From NCBI GenBank assembly GCA_963693305.1, contig OY855908.1, positions 7,034,501 through 7,098,500 on the forward strand: a stretch of DNA of 64,000 nt, given 5' to 3'. Source of the stretch: Meandrina meandrites. Taxonomy: Eukaryota; Cnidaria; Anthozoa; Scleractinia; Meandrinidae. The position numbers and the translations under genes were made by a program. Position 1 is the stretch's first letter. The number at the start of each line of letters is the position of its first letter. Below are positions 1 to 13,700 of this stretch, one piece after another. The notes beneath the pieces were generated by a model that ran no database searches, was not told the origin of the DNA, and saw only the letters and a list, made by a program, of their open reading frames with translations.

Positions 1-830
1 AAGAAAATCGTAATCTTCCTCGATAACACTCTCTACCGGTGGTACATACATGCCTTATTCCAGGCCCAACAACATACCATTTAACGTCCACGAGAAATCC
101 GACCATCCACCGCAGATCATTCAAAACATTCCGATGGCCATCAATAAAAGGCTCTCCGAGATTTCATATGACCAGAATTCATTCGACAAAGCAGTTCCAC
201 TCTACCAGAAAGAGCTTAATGATAGCGGATACAAGCACCGTCTTGTATTTTCACCAGCAAACGCATTACAACCGCCAAACTCAGCTAAAAAAGTAATCGC
301 CACAGGGATATACTTTGGTATAGTGCCCCATACAGCAAAAAAGCAAAAATGTTGCCACCAACGTCGGACGGACGTTCCTAAAGATCCTCGACGAAGAGTT
401 TCCAATGGGCCACGTGCTGCACAAGATCTTTAAACGCAACACAGTGAAAATCAGTTACAGCTGTATGTCCAACCTAGAACAGAACATCGAGTTTGACGGC
501 CACAATAAGTCAACACTTTAAAAGAATATTGTGTCATCAAAAACTACAGTTCTTGTCGATTTCTTTAGCTGGCAATTGTCTTAAGCGCTAGCAATCAAAG
601 GTGTACCAAGCGACAGTGGTGATGGAGGTAAACAGGCCTGATCAGATCTATGTGGGGCTTACTGAAAACTCCTTCAAGACTAGATTAACCAACCACAAAG
701 CTTCTTTTAATCACCCGAGTAAGAAGCTTAATACCGAACTTAGCAAACACATTTGGCAGTTAAAGGATGCCAAAATAATTTCTCAAATTACTTGGAATAT
801 CCTGAAGCAAGCTGTATAGGTTAGGTGACT
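1..830 (+). mobile_element. Penelope-like retroelement, decayed 3' part with GIY-YIG domain
   Basis: Translation from about position 50 gives the conserved segment IPMAINKRLSEISYDQNSFD, followed by YQKELNDSGY, which is typical of the region after the reverse transcriptase in Penelope-like elements. A reading-frame change near 355 continues as FLKILDEEFPMGHVLHKIF and NTVKISYSCMSNLEQNI. At 601-819 comes a GIY-YIG nuclease domain: YQATV is followed by YVGLTE, KTRLTNHKASF, ELSKHIWQLKD and ITWNIL. The frame change, an internal stop near 570 and the lost start show that the copy is dead. The reverse transcriptase itself would lie beyond the left edge. The assignment rests on recognised motifs; the exact clade is unknown. 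Confidence 0.8.
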
Positions 831-1702
831 TATGAAATTTTGAAAATAGCGCGGTGTCACGCAACAAGGAAATTCCGCAGCAAACAATGTCGCGACGTAC
901 TTGGCACAGTAAACACTGATGACTTCAGAATCCTTGATCCTTTGCGAGCATTTCGTTGATCCTCTGCGAACATTTGGGCAAAACTTTGCGAGCTGCTTCG
1001 ACGAAAATTGAGATTTTTTCCGGTACCGTTCGCCGCTCATACATTTTATCTACATACGCGGGGAGTCCTAAGTTTGTCTCCTCGGGTTCCGGCGGAACCC
1101 TGCGGGGGTCATAAGTTTTTAATGAATACTGCTGCTAAGTTTGTTCCTTATTGCAACCACGTGACAAGGCGTCCATGTTGGTGGTCAGAACAATCAAAAA
1201 CTTTTTCGCAGAATTTGCATGATAAAAAAGCTTGGTTCCGAGCGGAGGAAGACGCTTTGTTCTTGTCCCCCAGCATGGCTGCCGTGGCGTCAGCAGTCGA
1301 TTAGCCAATACATTTCGACAAAGCTACTATCAAGCTGAAGAAGCTCCTACCATGTTGGAAAAGGATAACTAAAACACAGAGGTAAGGACACTGAACTACT
1401 TACACTTTTTGCAATGATACTAGAACATCAGATCTAGATCATCAAATAGATATGATTTATATAGAGATGGCTTTAAATCAATTCATTATAATTATAAGGT
1501 AATTCTTGTATTTGAAACCTAGCTACCCCAAGGCAAGGTTGAACTTTGAATCAGGACATTTGCAATTGTGGAGCCTTATTTTAGAGTCTTTCTCCGTGTG
1601 GCTTCCGGTTCCACTCGCATCGCGTTTACAGGCCGGGAATATTCGACTCCAGGTTACTCCTAATATATTGTGCGGGGTTTTAACAGAAATAAATTGACCT
1701 AC
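831..1702. other. No supported gene; short duplicated motif
   Basis: I see no convincing exon here. A segment around 1119-1150 (AATACTGCTGCTAAGTTTGT) recurs with few changes around 1895-1925, marking a dispersed repeat. On the minus strand a polypyrimidine-rich acceptor-like site occurs near 1365, with a 16-codon reading to a stop. It could be the terminal exon of the minus-strand coiled-coil gene, but the support is weak. Confidence 0.4.
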
Positions 1703-1765
1703 GCTCAAGGTTTATCTCTTGCTCCTGCAGTTTCTTTTCAAGCTTCATATTTCTCTGTTCAGTTT
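1703..1765 (-). CDS. Coiled-coil exon, 63 nt, phase 1-1
   Basis: Minus-strand reading gives ETEQRNMKLEKKLQEQEINL, a charged heptad-like segment with a Q-R-N-x-x-L core. The donor is GTAGGT and the acceptor is ...TATAAAG, which has a poor polypyrimidine tract, so the 5' boundary is less certain. The length is exactly 21 codons, and both phases match the exon at 2201-2305. It is probably the next downstream exon of the same transcript. Confidence 0.5.
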
Positions 1766-4700
1766 CTTTATATTTCAGTGGAGCACCGGAGGGGAAAAAT
1801 AATAATAATATGTGTTAGTAAAAGTAGACCAACCATAAAAACGTCAACTGAAATAATTTTAAACATAAGTTCTTTTTTACGATTCAATAAGGTAATAAAT
1901 ACTGCTGCTAAATTTGTTCCTTATTGATTGTTACTTTAAATGCACCCTCGTGTTTGCTCCGTTGTTCGTTTTTCAGTGAAGGTTATAAACTCTTTCTTTG
2001 TCTTTATAATAGTTTTATAAAGCACTGCATGTACTCTTGCGTTTGTGTTAAAATGTAAGAACCACCACCAGCCATTACAGGATAGCATACTTACAGAGAT
2101 ACTTCCATTTTCAAAGTAGCATCTACCTTAATTTAAAGGCAGAAAGTTATTAAACAACGATCTATTATGATTGAAGTTCCAAAGTTATCAAAAGATGTAC
2201 CTTCAAGTTTATCAGTGGCGCTGCTCCTTTTTATGGCTTCATATTTTATTTCCATTTTGAGGTACAAGTTTTCCTGTTCGAGCTGTTTAAGTCTCCATTT
2301 TGTCACTGGGCGGGGGAGAGAAAACATTCCTTGTGTTATGCATTTCTTTATTTAAGACATTTGCCACTTCTTAGGGGGTCAACATACAAGAGGGTTTAAA
2401 TAGGGTTAACTGTTTAGCATATGGCAACGCGATCGTATATAAAGAATTATATTAGCCGACTAACGTAAAAAGGGAGGTCGACTTTTTAGTGTGTGCGTTG
2501 CTTAGCAGACTTTAACAGCCACAGTTTGGAGAATTTCTAGGTCGAAGTACATCTTTTCAAGACAGAAATTTCAATTTCAATTTACTCTGCACGACCACTG
2601 CATGGTTGCCGAGTATATCTCCTTGATATATTATTATATACATGTATAACCTACATATTATTATAAATTACCTTCGCCTGCTGCCATTGCCTCTGTAAGA
2701 AAAGCAAAAGCATTCGTTACATTGTTGGGCAAATATAAATATTTATATAGATGGGCAACAATTGTTAATATCACATTACCTTCAGCAATTTTCATCAATG
2801 CCACTGTGTCAGTCTGAATACACTTTAAGAGGTACTAAAGGCAGTTCAAAAGAAAACTAGCAAGCACCTACACAACAACTGCATGCTCGCCGAATATTTC
2901 TGCTTGTTGATTTAGCATCTATGGTCTTGAGGATTTAACTACTTCATGTGCACTTAAAACATAATATTGGGAAATATATATTTTTATATAGAACAGCAGC
3001 AAATGATGCTATACTAAGTCAGTGAAAATTAAACCATAAGCTACACAATGGGCAAATATAAATTAACCTACCCTTTAACTGATCCAGCAAGCCATCTCTT
3101 AGTACATCTAAGAATTGAATAAAAGGAACTCTCGATCAATATCCACTGACGTTTCTTCCTTATCTAGTTTGGGTATTGCTATACTAAACTGCTCATGATG
3201 CCATGACAGGACGAGGCAAGAGTGAATTAAAAGTTTGCAAAAATGCCCCTGGATATTCTTTATATTAGTCGAAATATGTCTTGTCTAGGCAGGCAGTTCA
3301 AAAGAAAACTAGCAAGCACCTGCGAAACCACTGTATGCTCGCCGAGTATTTCTGCTTTTTGAACTTCGCGATGTAATAGCTATGGTCTGCAGGATTCACC
3401 TACTTTGGTACAATTAAAATTAATACCCATGAGCGAAGAGAAAGTTTAATAAAGAATACCTACAATTTATCACTATCACATTACCTTTGGCAATAATCGC
3501 GAATGTCAGTACTGAAAGAAAAAATAACAAAAACATCCGCATTTACATGGATTTGGTTCAAAATTAAGGAATAAATATGTCGAAATAAGTCTTGTTTAGG
3601 CAGTTCTAAAGAAAACTAGCAAGCACCTACACAACAACTGCATGCTCATCGAGTATTTCTGCTTGTTGAACTTGGCGATGTAATCAAGATCTATGGTCTG
3701 CAGGATTTAAATACTTCATATGCACTTGAAACAGAATATAGGCATTTATAATTTTTACATAGAGCAGCAACAAATGATGCTACACTAAGTCAGTGAAAAT
3801 TAAACAATAAACTACAAAATGGGCAAATATAAATTTTATATTTCAAAGTTATTCCACGAGCGCGCGTTGGATATCAGGTGGTAGATAGCCAACTCGGCGC
3901 TACGCACCTCGTTGGCTATAACGATCTTATATCCAGCAAGCGCGAGTCGAATAATTATATTAATTATTATTTTTGGAAAAATGCCCCTGGATATTCTTTA
4001 TATTATATTAGCTACGCGCCTCGTTGGCTATAACGATCTCACATCTAACAAGCGCGAGTGGAATAATTATTTTATTAAAAACACCCAAAAGAATTTCAAT
4101 ATTCGAGCTCCCAAGCTGTTTTTGTTGACGCGTATCGACTACGCAATTTGTGGTCAATGGTATATGAGCTCATATGCCTGTTAACCAATCAAAACTCAGG
4201 AATTGAAATAAACCATTCCTAGTTTTTAATAAAGACTACTATTCTGGTTATCACTGTCATATAACAACTAAAAATGCCCAGCAATGCCCCTGCAAGACAA
4301 AAAACATCTACATCCACATAATGTTGGTTCCAAGCGGGCACGACCTTAGAATTGAATATAAATGACTCTAGATCTCCCTTTTTTGACTTAGAGCAAGAAA
4401 ACCCACACAATAGAAAGGATCGGGTAAAGGAAAGCTTCCAAGCTACAATGTGCAACTTTCTCCCTTTCCTTTCCTGTGCACGTCATTGCTTCTACTCATT
4501 TGGGCACTACCGAAAGGAAAGCGTGAAACACTTGTCATCTTGAAATACATACTCTTTTTCTTCTTTATCAAGTTTGGGAAATGCTATAATGCTACCAAGG
4601 TACCGAACTGCTTATGATTCCATGACATGACAAGGCAAGACTGAGAATAAAGTTTGGAACCATACCACTGGATATTCTTTATATTAGTCGAAATATGTCT

Positions 4701-7700
4701 TGTCTAGGCAGGCAGTTCCAAAGAAAACTAGCAAGCAATTGCAAAACCACTAAATGCTCGCCGAGTATTTCTGCTTGTTGAACTTGGCAATGTAATAGCT
4801 ATGGTCTGCAGGATTTACCTACTTTTGTACAATTGAAATTAATACCCATGAGCGAAGAGAAAGTTTAATAAAGAATACCTACAATTTATCACTACCACAT
4901 TACCTGTAGCAATACCCCCGAATATCACTGAAAGAAAAAAAAACAAACAAACAAAACATCCGCATTTAAATGTACTTGGTTCAGAATTACGGAATATATA
5001 AATATGTCGAAATAAGTCTTGTTTAGGCAGTTCAAAAGAAAACTAGCAAGCACCTACACAACAACTGCATGCTGATCGAGTATTTCTGCTTTTTGAACTT
5101 GGCAATGTAATAGCTATGGTTTGCAGGATTTAACTACTTTGGTACAATGAAAATTAATACCCATGAGCGGAGAGAAATTTTAATAAAGAATACCTAACAT
5201 TTATCACTACTACATTACCTGTAGCAATACCTCCGAATGTCACTGCAAGAAAAAAACAAACAAACAAACAAAACATCCGCATTTAAATGTCCTTGGTTCA
5301 AAATTACGGAATAAATATGTCGAAATAAGTCTTGTTTAGGCAGTTCAAAAGAAAACTAGCAAGCACCTACACAACAACTGCATGCTGATCGAGTATTTCT
5401 GCTCAGTTTTGAACTTCGCGATGTTATAGCTATGGTCTGCAGGATTCACCTACTTTGGTACAACTAAAATTAATACCCATGAGTGGAGAGAAATTTTAAT
5501 AAAGAATACCTACAATTTATCACTATCACATTACCTGTAGCACTACCCACGAGTCTCAGTCCTGAAAGAAAAAATAACAAAAACATCCGCATTTACATGT
5601 ATTTGGTTCAAGATTAAGGAATAATTAAGTCGAAGTAAGTCTTGTTTGGGCAGTTCAAAAGAACCTAGCAAGCACCTACACAACAACTGCATGCTCATCG
5701 AGTATTTCTGCTTGTTGAACTTGGCGATGTAATTTATTATATCTATGGCCTGCATGGTTTAAATACCTCATATAAACTTAAAACATAATATGGGCAAATA
5801 TATATTTTAATATACAACAGCAACAAATTATGCTACACTTAGTCAGCGAAAATTAAAAAAAAATAAACTACACAATGGACAAATATAAATTTTATATAGA
5901 CTAACATTCTTATTATCACTATCATATTACCGTGCAAAACTTCCTGAAATGCCATTGTAAGACAAAAAACATCCGCAATTACAAAATGTTGGTTCACAAT
6001 TAAATAAAATGGTTGGAAAAGGGTCTAAACCAAACAGATTGTGATTGTAAATAACTTAATTTAACAAAAAATAATAAAATGAAGGGAATGTTGTAACAGA
6101 TAAAGAGGGCCATCTCTTACACGATCTTATAACTGAATATACAGGACTCTAGATCTGCCTTTTCTGAGCAACAAAACCCACATAGAATGGATCGGGTAAA
6201 GGAAACCTTCCAAGCTGTTCAATTCATTGTTTCTACTCGTTGCGCACTGCCTAAAGGAAACCGTGAAACAATTGTCATCTTGAAATACATACTCTTTTAC
6301 TCATTCACATTTCTTCCTCATCACGTCTGGGGCATGTTAGAAACCACACAATGGGCAAATATAGATTTCATTTAAAAATTATTCCACATCCAACAAGCGC
6401 GAGTGGAATATTTTTTTTTATTAAAAACACCCAAAAGAATTTCAATATTTGAGCTCCCCAGCTGTTTTCGTTGATGGTATATGAGCTCATATGCCATTGC
6501 CTGTTAACCATTCAAAACTCAGAAACTGCAATAAACCATTTCTAGCTTTTAAAAAAGACTGATATTTTGGTTATCACTGTCATATTACCGCTAAAAAGTC
6601 CCAGCAATGCCCCTGCAAGACAAAAAAAACATTCGCATTTACATAATGTTGGCTCCAAGCGGGAACAGTCGACCCTCGAATTGAATATAAATGGCACTAG
6701 ATCTGCCTTTTCTGACTTACAGCAGCAAAACCCATACGATAGAAAGGATCGGGTAAAGGAAAGCTTCCAAGCTACAATGTTCGACTTTCTCCCTTTTCAT
6801 ACCTGTTTTTCTTCTTTATCAAGTTTGGGAAATGCTATAAGGCGACAAAGGTACTGAACTGCTTATGATGCCATGACCTGACAAGGCAAAACTGACAAAA
6901 AAGTTTGGAACCATGCCACTGGATATTCTTTATATTAGTCGAATATGTCTTATCTAGGCAGGCAGTTCAAAAGAAAACTAGGAAGCAATTGCAAAACCAC
7001 TACATGCTCGCAGAGTATTTTCGCTTGTTGGTGTAGCATATATGGTCTTTAGGATTTAACTACTTCATGTGCACTTAAAACAAAATTGGCAAATATATAT
7101 TTTTATATGGAACAGCAACAAATGATGCTACACTAAGTCAGTGAAAATTAAACCATAGGCTATACAATGGGCAAATATAAATTAACTCACACACTAACAG
7201 ATCCAGCCGGCCATCCCTTTGTCTACCTAAGAATTGAATAAAAGGAATTCTCGATCTGTTTTTTTGACAAAGAGCAACAAGACCCGCACGATAGAAAGGA
7301 TTGGATAACGGAAAACTTCCAAGCTACCACGATGAACTTTCTCACTTACCTTCCATGTACCTGTCTTTCTTGATTTTGCCTGGAGGAGACAAACAATTGT
7401 CATCTTAAAATACACACTTTTTTACTCGTCCACTGACGTTTCTTCTTTATCTAGTTTGGGTATTGCTATATTTAACTGCCGGCTCAGGATGCCATGACAA
7501 GACAAGGCAAGAGTGAATTAAAAGTTTGGAACCATGCCACTGGATATTCTTTATATTAGTCGAAATAAGTCTTTTCTAGGCAGGCAGATCAAAAGAAAAC
7601 TAGCAAGCACCTGCGCAACCACTGTATGCTCGCCGAGTATCTCTCCTTTTTGAACTTGGCGATGTAATAGCTATGGTCTGCAGGATTTACCTACTTTGGT

Positions 7701-10700
7701 ACAATTAAAATTAATACCCATGAGCGGAGAGAAATTTTAATAAAGAATACCTACAATTTATCACTATCACATTACCTGTAGCAATACTCGCGAATGCGAT
7801 CAGCACTGAAAAAAGAAAAAAAGCAAAAACATCCGCATTTACATGTATTTGGTTCAAAATTAAGGAATAAAACACCTACACAACAAGTGCATGCTCGTCG
7901 AGTATTTCTGCTTGTTGAACTTGGCGATGCAATGAAGATCTATGCTCTGAAGGATTTAAATACTTCATGTACACTTGAAACATAATATGGGCATATATAA
8001 TTTTTATATAGAGCAGCAACAAAATAAGTGATGCTACACTAAGTCAGTGAAAATTAAACAATAAACTACACAATGGGCAAATATAAATTTTATATTTAAA
8101 AGTTATTCCACGAGCGTTATAGCCAACGAGGCGCCACGCGCCTCGTTGGCTATAACGATCTCATATCCAACAAGTGCGAATGGAATAATTATTTTATTAA
8201 AAACACACCTAAAAGAATTTCAATATTTGAGCAACCCAGCTGTTTTCGTTGACGCGTATCGGCTACCCTATTTGTGGTCAATGGTGCCTGTTAACCAATC
8301 AAAACTCACTAAATTACAATTTAGTTTTTAATAAAGACTAATATTCTGGTTATCACTGTCATATTACCGTAAAAAATTCCCAGCAATGCCCCTGCAAGAG
8401 AAAAAAAAAACATTCACATTTACATAATGTTGGTTCCAAGCGAGAACACGACCTTAGAATTGAATATAAATTACTCAAGATCTGCTTTTTTGACTAATAG
8501 CAAAAAACCCCACACGATAGAAAGGATCGGGTAAAGGAAAGCTCCCGAGCTACAATGTGCGACTTTCTCCCTTTCCTTCCCTGTGCACGTCATTGCTTCT
8601 ACTCATTTGGGCACTACCGAAAGGAAAGCGTGAAACAGTTGTCATCTTTAAATACATACTCTTTTTCTTCCTTATCAAGGTTGGGAAATGCTATAATGCT
8701 ACAAAGGTATCAAACTGCTTATGATGCCATGAGATGACAAGGCAAGACTGAGAAAAAAGTTTGGAACCATGCCACTGGATATTATTTATATTAGTCGAAA
8801 TATGTCTTGTCTAGGCAGGCAGTTCAAAAGAAAACTTCTGCTTGTTGAATTTGGCGATGTAATAGGTATGGTCTGCTGGATTTAACTACTTTTGTACAAT
8901 TAAAACATAACATGAGCAAATATATACGTATACAGTATTTTGATAAAGGGAAAGCAACAAATTATGCTAGACGAGGTCAGTGAAAATTAAACAATAAAAA
9001 TCAGAACGCTTTTTTAACGAATAACTATCGTACAAATGAAACTAAAAAGGAGGATATTAAATGTAATTTACTTTTGTAACAAACATATTTGCAATGCAAT
9101 ATTGATTTTATATACAAGCAAATCTAATAGAGTGTTAGTACTGTTACCAAATGCTATAGTAAGTTTTTTTGAATACCTTTACTTTCTTCCAAACTCAAAC
9201 AAAAAAAACGGTCGTCTGGAAAAAAATATTCCTCTGTTTTTTTTTCTTTTGTTTGTTTGTTTGTTTTATTTGTTTGTTTGTTTGTTTGTTGTTTTTTTTT
9301 TTTTTTGCACCCTTAATTTCTTTCAATCTCAAAAACAATAAACCGTCCGTTGAGTTTTTTTGTGTAGCTTTTTTTTTATCTTTGATATAACTTAGAAGTT
9401 ATTCGTTAAGTTAAATTCCCATTATTTTGCGTTTTCACAATGACTACTTACGTATACAGAAAGAGCCTGCGTTTTTAGGCTTAAACCCATGATCAAATTG
9501 GGATCATTTTCTCGTGAAAATGAGGACGTGTGTGTTTCTCAAACGTTCGCGACTTTTGCCCGATAAAGTGTAAAAAAAAAGCACTAAACGGAATTTCCAT
9601 TAAGAAGAATAATTACAGCGATTGAAAAACAATAGCAAGCACCCGCACCACCATGACATGGTCGGTATTTTTTAATTCGCGCCTTTGATTGGTTGAACAA
9701 ATTTTTGAAGAAAAGCAGAACTGCAGAGGACGAGTGAACTCGAGCGAACGGCATTACGAAATTTCTGTTTGTTGGTCATCGTAATTTCTGTTTTGTGAGG
9801 ATTAAATCGCCCGGACAAGAATCATCAGGCCATCTTTCATCGATGACGATAGCATCAAAGTTCGGAGCATCCAAATAAGCGAGAGGACCTCAGTGTTTTG
9901 GAGTCAGAATACGAAATGGCAGCGGGCAAGATAGACTAATTCCGAGTCAAATTCAAAATGCGAAGACACTAAAGATTAATGGTACTCTCAAGATGAAGAC
10001 AGGCATTAAGAGAGCAAGTGCATTTTGGCACCGGTTCGTTGCTATTTTGAAAAACAAAACCGTGGTCCCTGAAGCGCTCAACATCGAGCGCAGAATGAAC
10101 AGAATGAAGTTTGATTCGTTTGAGAACAACATTCAGAGAAAACGACAAGTTTGGCGAGTTTCGCATGTTTTGGAATTATAAGGACGGCATGAAAACAAAA
10201 GACTGACTAAGGTAATGTACTTGTTTTAATATGAATAGAAATACGAGTCTAATTCATCGAACAATGATGATTTCCTTCACATCCGTCAAAAGTTTAATTC
10301 AAGTTGTGCTTCTCGGGCACTTCGCAGTGTGCAGCTATTGTGTTGGGTATGTTGTTCAGTATTTTAACACGAGGATATGCTGTACAAAATAAAGACACAC
10401 TTAACTACTAAAAGTTTGGGGAACTTCTGTTCATAAATTCTCTCGTAAATTATAAAAAGTCGACCTGTTTGTTTTGTGAGTTTGTCTACTGAAACCCAGC
10501 GACGGGTTGCTTTTTCACTCGCCTTCAAATGCCACTGAACAGACGTTTGAAATCACTATCTACGATACTACTTCTGTCGAAATGTAAGAATTAAAGAGAA
10601 TGGCCTGTCAAGTGTTTTGATGTGATTTGATTTATTTCACCTGCCACTTTCCAAAATATTCGACCGCAACTTAGAACTCCAATCGTGTCGAAATAGTGGG

Positions 10701-13700
10701 TTACGTCATTTTCTCGCGAGACATCAGTTTCTAAAAATAGCCTACACGCGAAAGACATAGCACGCGCCCCAATACCAGATGTAGACTTCTAGTTATGGAC
10801 TTCTGTCTCTATTTTATTTATTTCTGTACACCTAAAACATAATATAAACAATATAAATTTAATAAAGCCTAACAACCAATATCACGATTACATTACCTAG
10901 ACGTTTCCTCAAAAATTCTGCAAGAGAAAGGAAACATTATCCACATATACATAATATGTTAATCGAAAATAAGGGAGTGCTCAATCTCTCAGTTTGTAGT
11001 CTTGCAAAGTGTCAAACATTTCAAACACTGATTGAAAAATAGTAATTTACGGTATTTATTTTATTACTTCCTGTACACATAAAACATAATATGGGCAATA
11101 TAAGTTTTAATAAAGACTAACAACAATTATAACATAGCTAGCAGAGCCGCGCAATCAAATTCAGTATACGTGAGCGTGCTCAAAATCCCGATAGTGCACG
11201 CTGATGACGTAATCTACGAGTGAAAATCTCACTGACCTCACACGCTGTGTTTTGGGAAAGCGATCGATGACATCTTCTTATCTTCGGAATGTGGAAAGTG
11301 AATCAGTTTCAATATTTTTTCAAGGATACGAGCTACAAGGTAAGCTGTTTCTTATTACGAGACGGAGAGCGAAAGAGAAAATAAATTCGATTTTGCCATC
11401 AAAGTTGTTTCTGTGCTTTTCTTCATTCAAACAACAACAACTAAAGCGCGAGTCTCGAAGGACGAAAATCATTTTTTTCACGGCCCTAACGTGGAAGAAT
11501 GGGCCAACCATGAATGACAACAGTTCGATGACACTAAAACCTAGCTACCGAACGAAAGTTTTCGCGTTTTAAGCGTTACACCAAAGTGTCAACGGCTCTG
11601 TTTTGATTTTTGCCGTACGCGAAAAATTTAAGTTAATTCATCGGGCGATTCACTCAACTACCATTTTAAAAAGAAAAACGTTTATTTTCATCACGACCCA
11701 AATTTTGCAACCACGAATGAAATCGGTCCAGAAAAATACTAAAAACTAAGCATGGAACCGAATTCTTTGACTCTTTTAACCCTCGGAATCTGCTCGGCTG
11801 TTCGAGGCTGTTTTTTCCGCTCTGGGGTAAAAATTTAATTCAGCGAAAACTAACCTCGGAATCAAAAGCAGCATTTGCTGTTTTCGGTAGTCTTTTTTCC
11901 TTCGCTCTTCCACCGAATAAACTTAGTCAATTTATTAGCCATTTGACACAAACTGCACCACTCGTGTAAACTTGTACATGTGTAATTTATCGCTCGACCG
12001 CTATGTTTATTTTCTAACACTGCACACAATAAACGCAGTTAGTTTTTTTTTTCCGCGGCCGGTTTTGATACACAGTTCCACCGGCAATGTTATAAAACAA
12101 TTGGTTCATGTTTTTAGCTGTGCACTATCGAGTTATGGTGCACTTGGGAAGTTTGGAGAGCACTCAAGAAGCTAGAGTTGCCCTCGGCTATCGCCTCGGG
12201 CAACTCTTACGCTTCTTTCGTGCTCTCCAAACTTCCCGCGTGCACCATAACTCGATAGTGCACGCTAAAGCATGAACCAATTGTTAATTATCATCATCAC
12301 ATTACCTTCAACTCTCAAATAATATTCTTCTGCTCGAAAAAAGAACATCATCCACATTTACAGGACGTTCGTTCGTAAATAAAGGAGTGCTCAATCTCTC
12401 AGTTTGTAGACTTGCAAAATGTCAAAAATTTCAAACAGTAATTAAATAACTGATGTTTAAATGATGCTACACTCAATTCAGTGAGAATAGGTAAGTACAA
12501 ATTAGACTGAACGGAGTTTTTACCTTTTTTCTAACACTTCCAATGCGGTTTATACTCCATTTGTCCAATACCCTGCGGCTAGGGCTGTTACAAAGTGTAA
12601 GAATTCGTTTCTTACGCCCGTAATTTCTTTCAAACTCAAAAACAATAAAATGGTCCGTTGAGCTTTCTCGTGTAACTTTGTTTTTATCGTTGTCATATTT
12701 AATGAAAATAGGCATGTATTATTCGGCTTAATAAAGCGGAGGAGCCCTTTAAATTTTTCGAGGGAGAGCTTGAAAATGTATTTCAGGTCGTCTATTTTCT
12801 CTGGATCGAGAAATACCCTCACGCGCGCTTTCAGTCTGTGCTCATACGAAGATGTTGTCGAATCTTTGACGAACATCTAGTTTTAGAAGCCTGTGCACAC
12901 CGTTTATTCAGTTGTAGCAAAATCAATTTGCTCTGCACATTTTACGGCGACTTCGTTCATAGAGCGTTGGCCTTTCCCCACTTGGTATTCTTTCATTTTG
13001 TCCGCAAATACTTTTTTGCATAATTTCTAGTTTTCATAAAAGCATTTTGCCTCGCGGCTGCACCCTGCGCAAGATACGACATGATAAAGATCCCTGTATA
13101 AGAACCAGCATTTTTCCAAGTTAGCAGAAAGTCGTTAGGGCTTTTTAACACAGTTTTTCGCATTTCGGTAATTTATACTTTAACACCAATCCGTCTCTTT
13201 CGTACACATTACGCTAGAATTGAATAAGTAGGTCTCTGGATCCACCTTTTCCGACTTAGAGCTTAAGAGCAGTTCTTTCTAAGAGTCAAGCAAAGTGGGA
13301 AATGAAACTTTTTGACCCCGCTTCAAATTTTGCATGCAGTTAGATATTCATGGGGGATGTACAAAAATGCCTTTATTTAAGGTTGAAACTTTATTGTTGC
13401 CATGGCAACACCCATTGTTTGTTCATGCCTCCAAACCTATTTTTTTCTACAGAACCTGTTGTGAAATGTGCAAAATGTAAAGCACTGTTTCTTGAGTCCA
13501 TTAAAACACTATCGCTCAAGACTTGTAGCAAATATAAATCTATCATTCTAGTTTACTTTTTGGGGGGGGGGGGGGGCGAGTGCACAAAATGTTAATTTTG
13601 CCGATATATGCAAAAACTCGTTTTTGAGGCTCGTTCGTTAACTGCCCTTAGTAATATAAGAGGCCGTCCCGCAGAGATCTTTACAGATTTAGAAACTAGG

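Larger units (their letters stand above)
2641..8990. repeat. Tandemly duplicated intron/microexon array
   Basis: A unit of roughly 300 bp, sometimes joined with longer blocks, recurs throughout. Its most recognisable anchor is a segment near AGAAAACTAGCAAGCACC, at about 2851, 3303, 3610, 4721, 5037, 5350, 5660, 6971, 7592 and 8830. It is followed by a piece about a CTGCTTGTTGAACTTGG motif and an A/T-rich stretch. Each unit usually ends in one minus-strand microexon. A second block type, around 4350-4480, 6130-6230, 6680-6800, 7230-7380 and 8455-8580, contains a GATCGGGTAAAGGAAAGC motif. Alternation of the two block types shows repeated higher-order duplication. Short palindromes are embedded near 3850-3930 and 8115-8157. 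Confidence 0.85.

Noticed and set aside
39..296. Open frame overlapping the Penelope relic
   Set aside because: It is a shadow frame of the IPMAINKRLSEIS reading and has no motif of its own.
4219..4455. 78-codon minus-strand frame across microexon 4
   Set aside because: It runs through intron repeat DNA; the repeated block around it shows splice ends, so continuous translation is unlikely.
2672..8391. CRISPR-like or satellite interpretation of the array
   Set aside because: Units are hundreds of bases long, diverged, of varying order and carry splice-like ends; there are no short direct repeats with unique spacers.
9036..9390. Phe-rich open frames
   Set aside because: They arise from a poly-T and (GTTT)n low-complexity tract.
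11252..11572. 106-codon plus-strand frame
   Set aside because: It lies inside the insertion splitting an array unit, with no domain and no splice signals that I can support.
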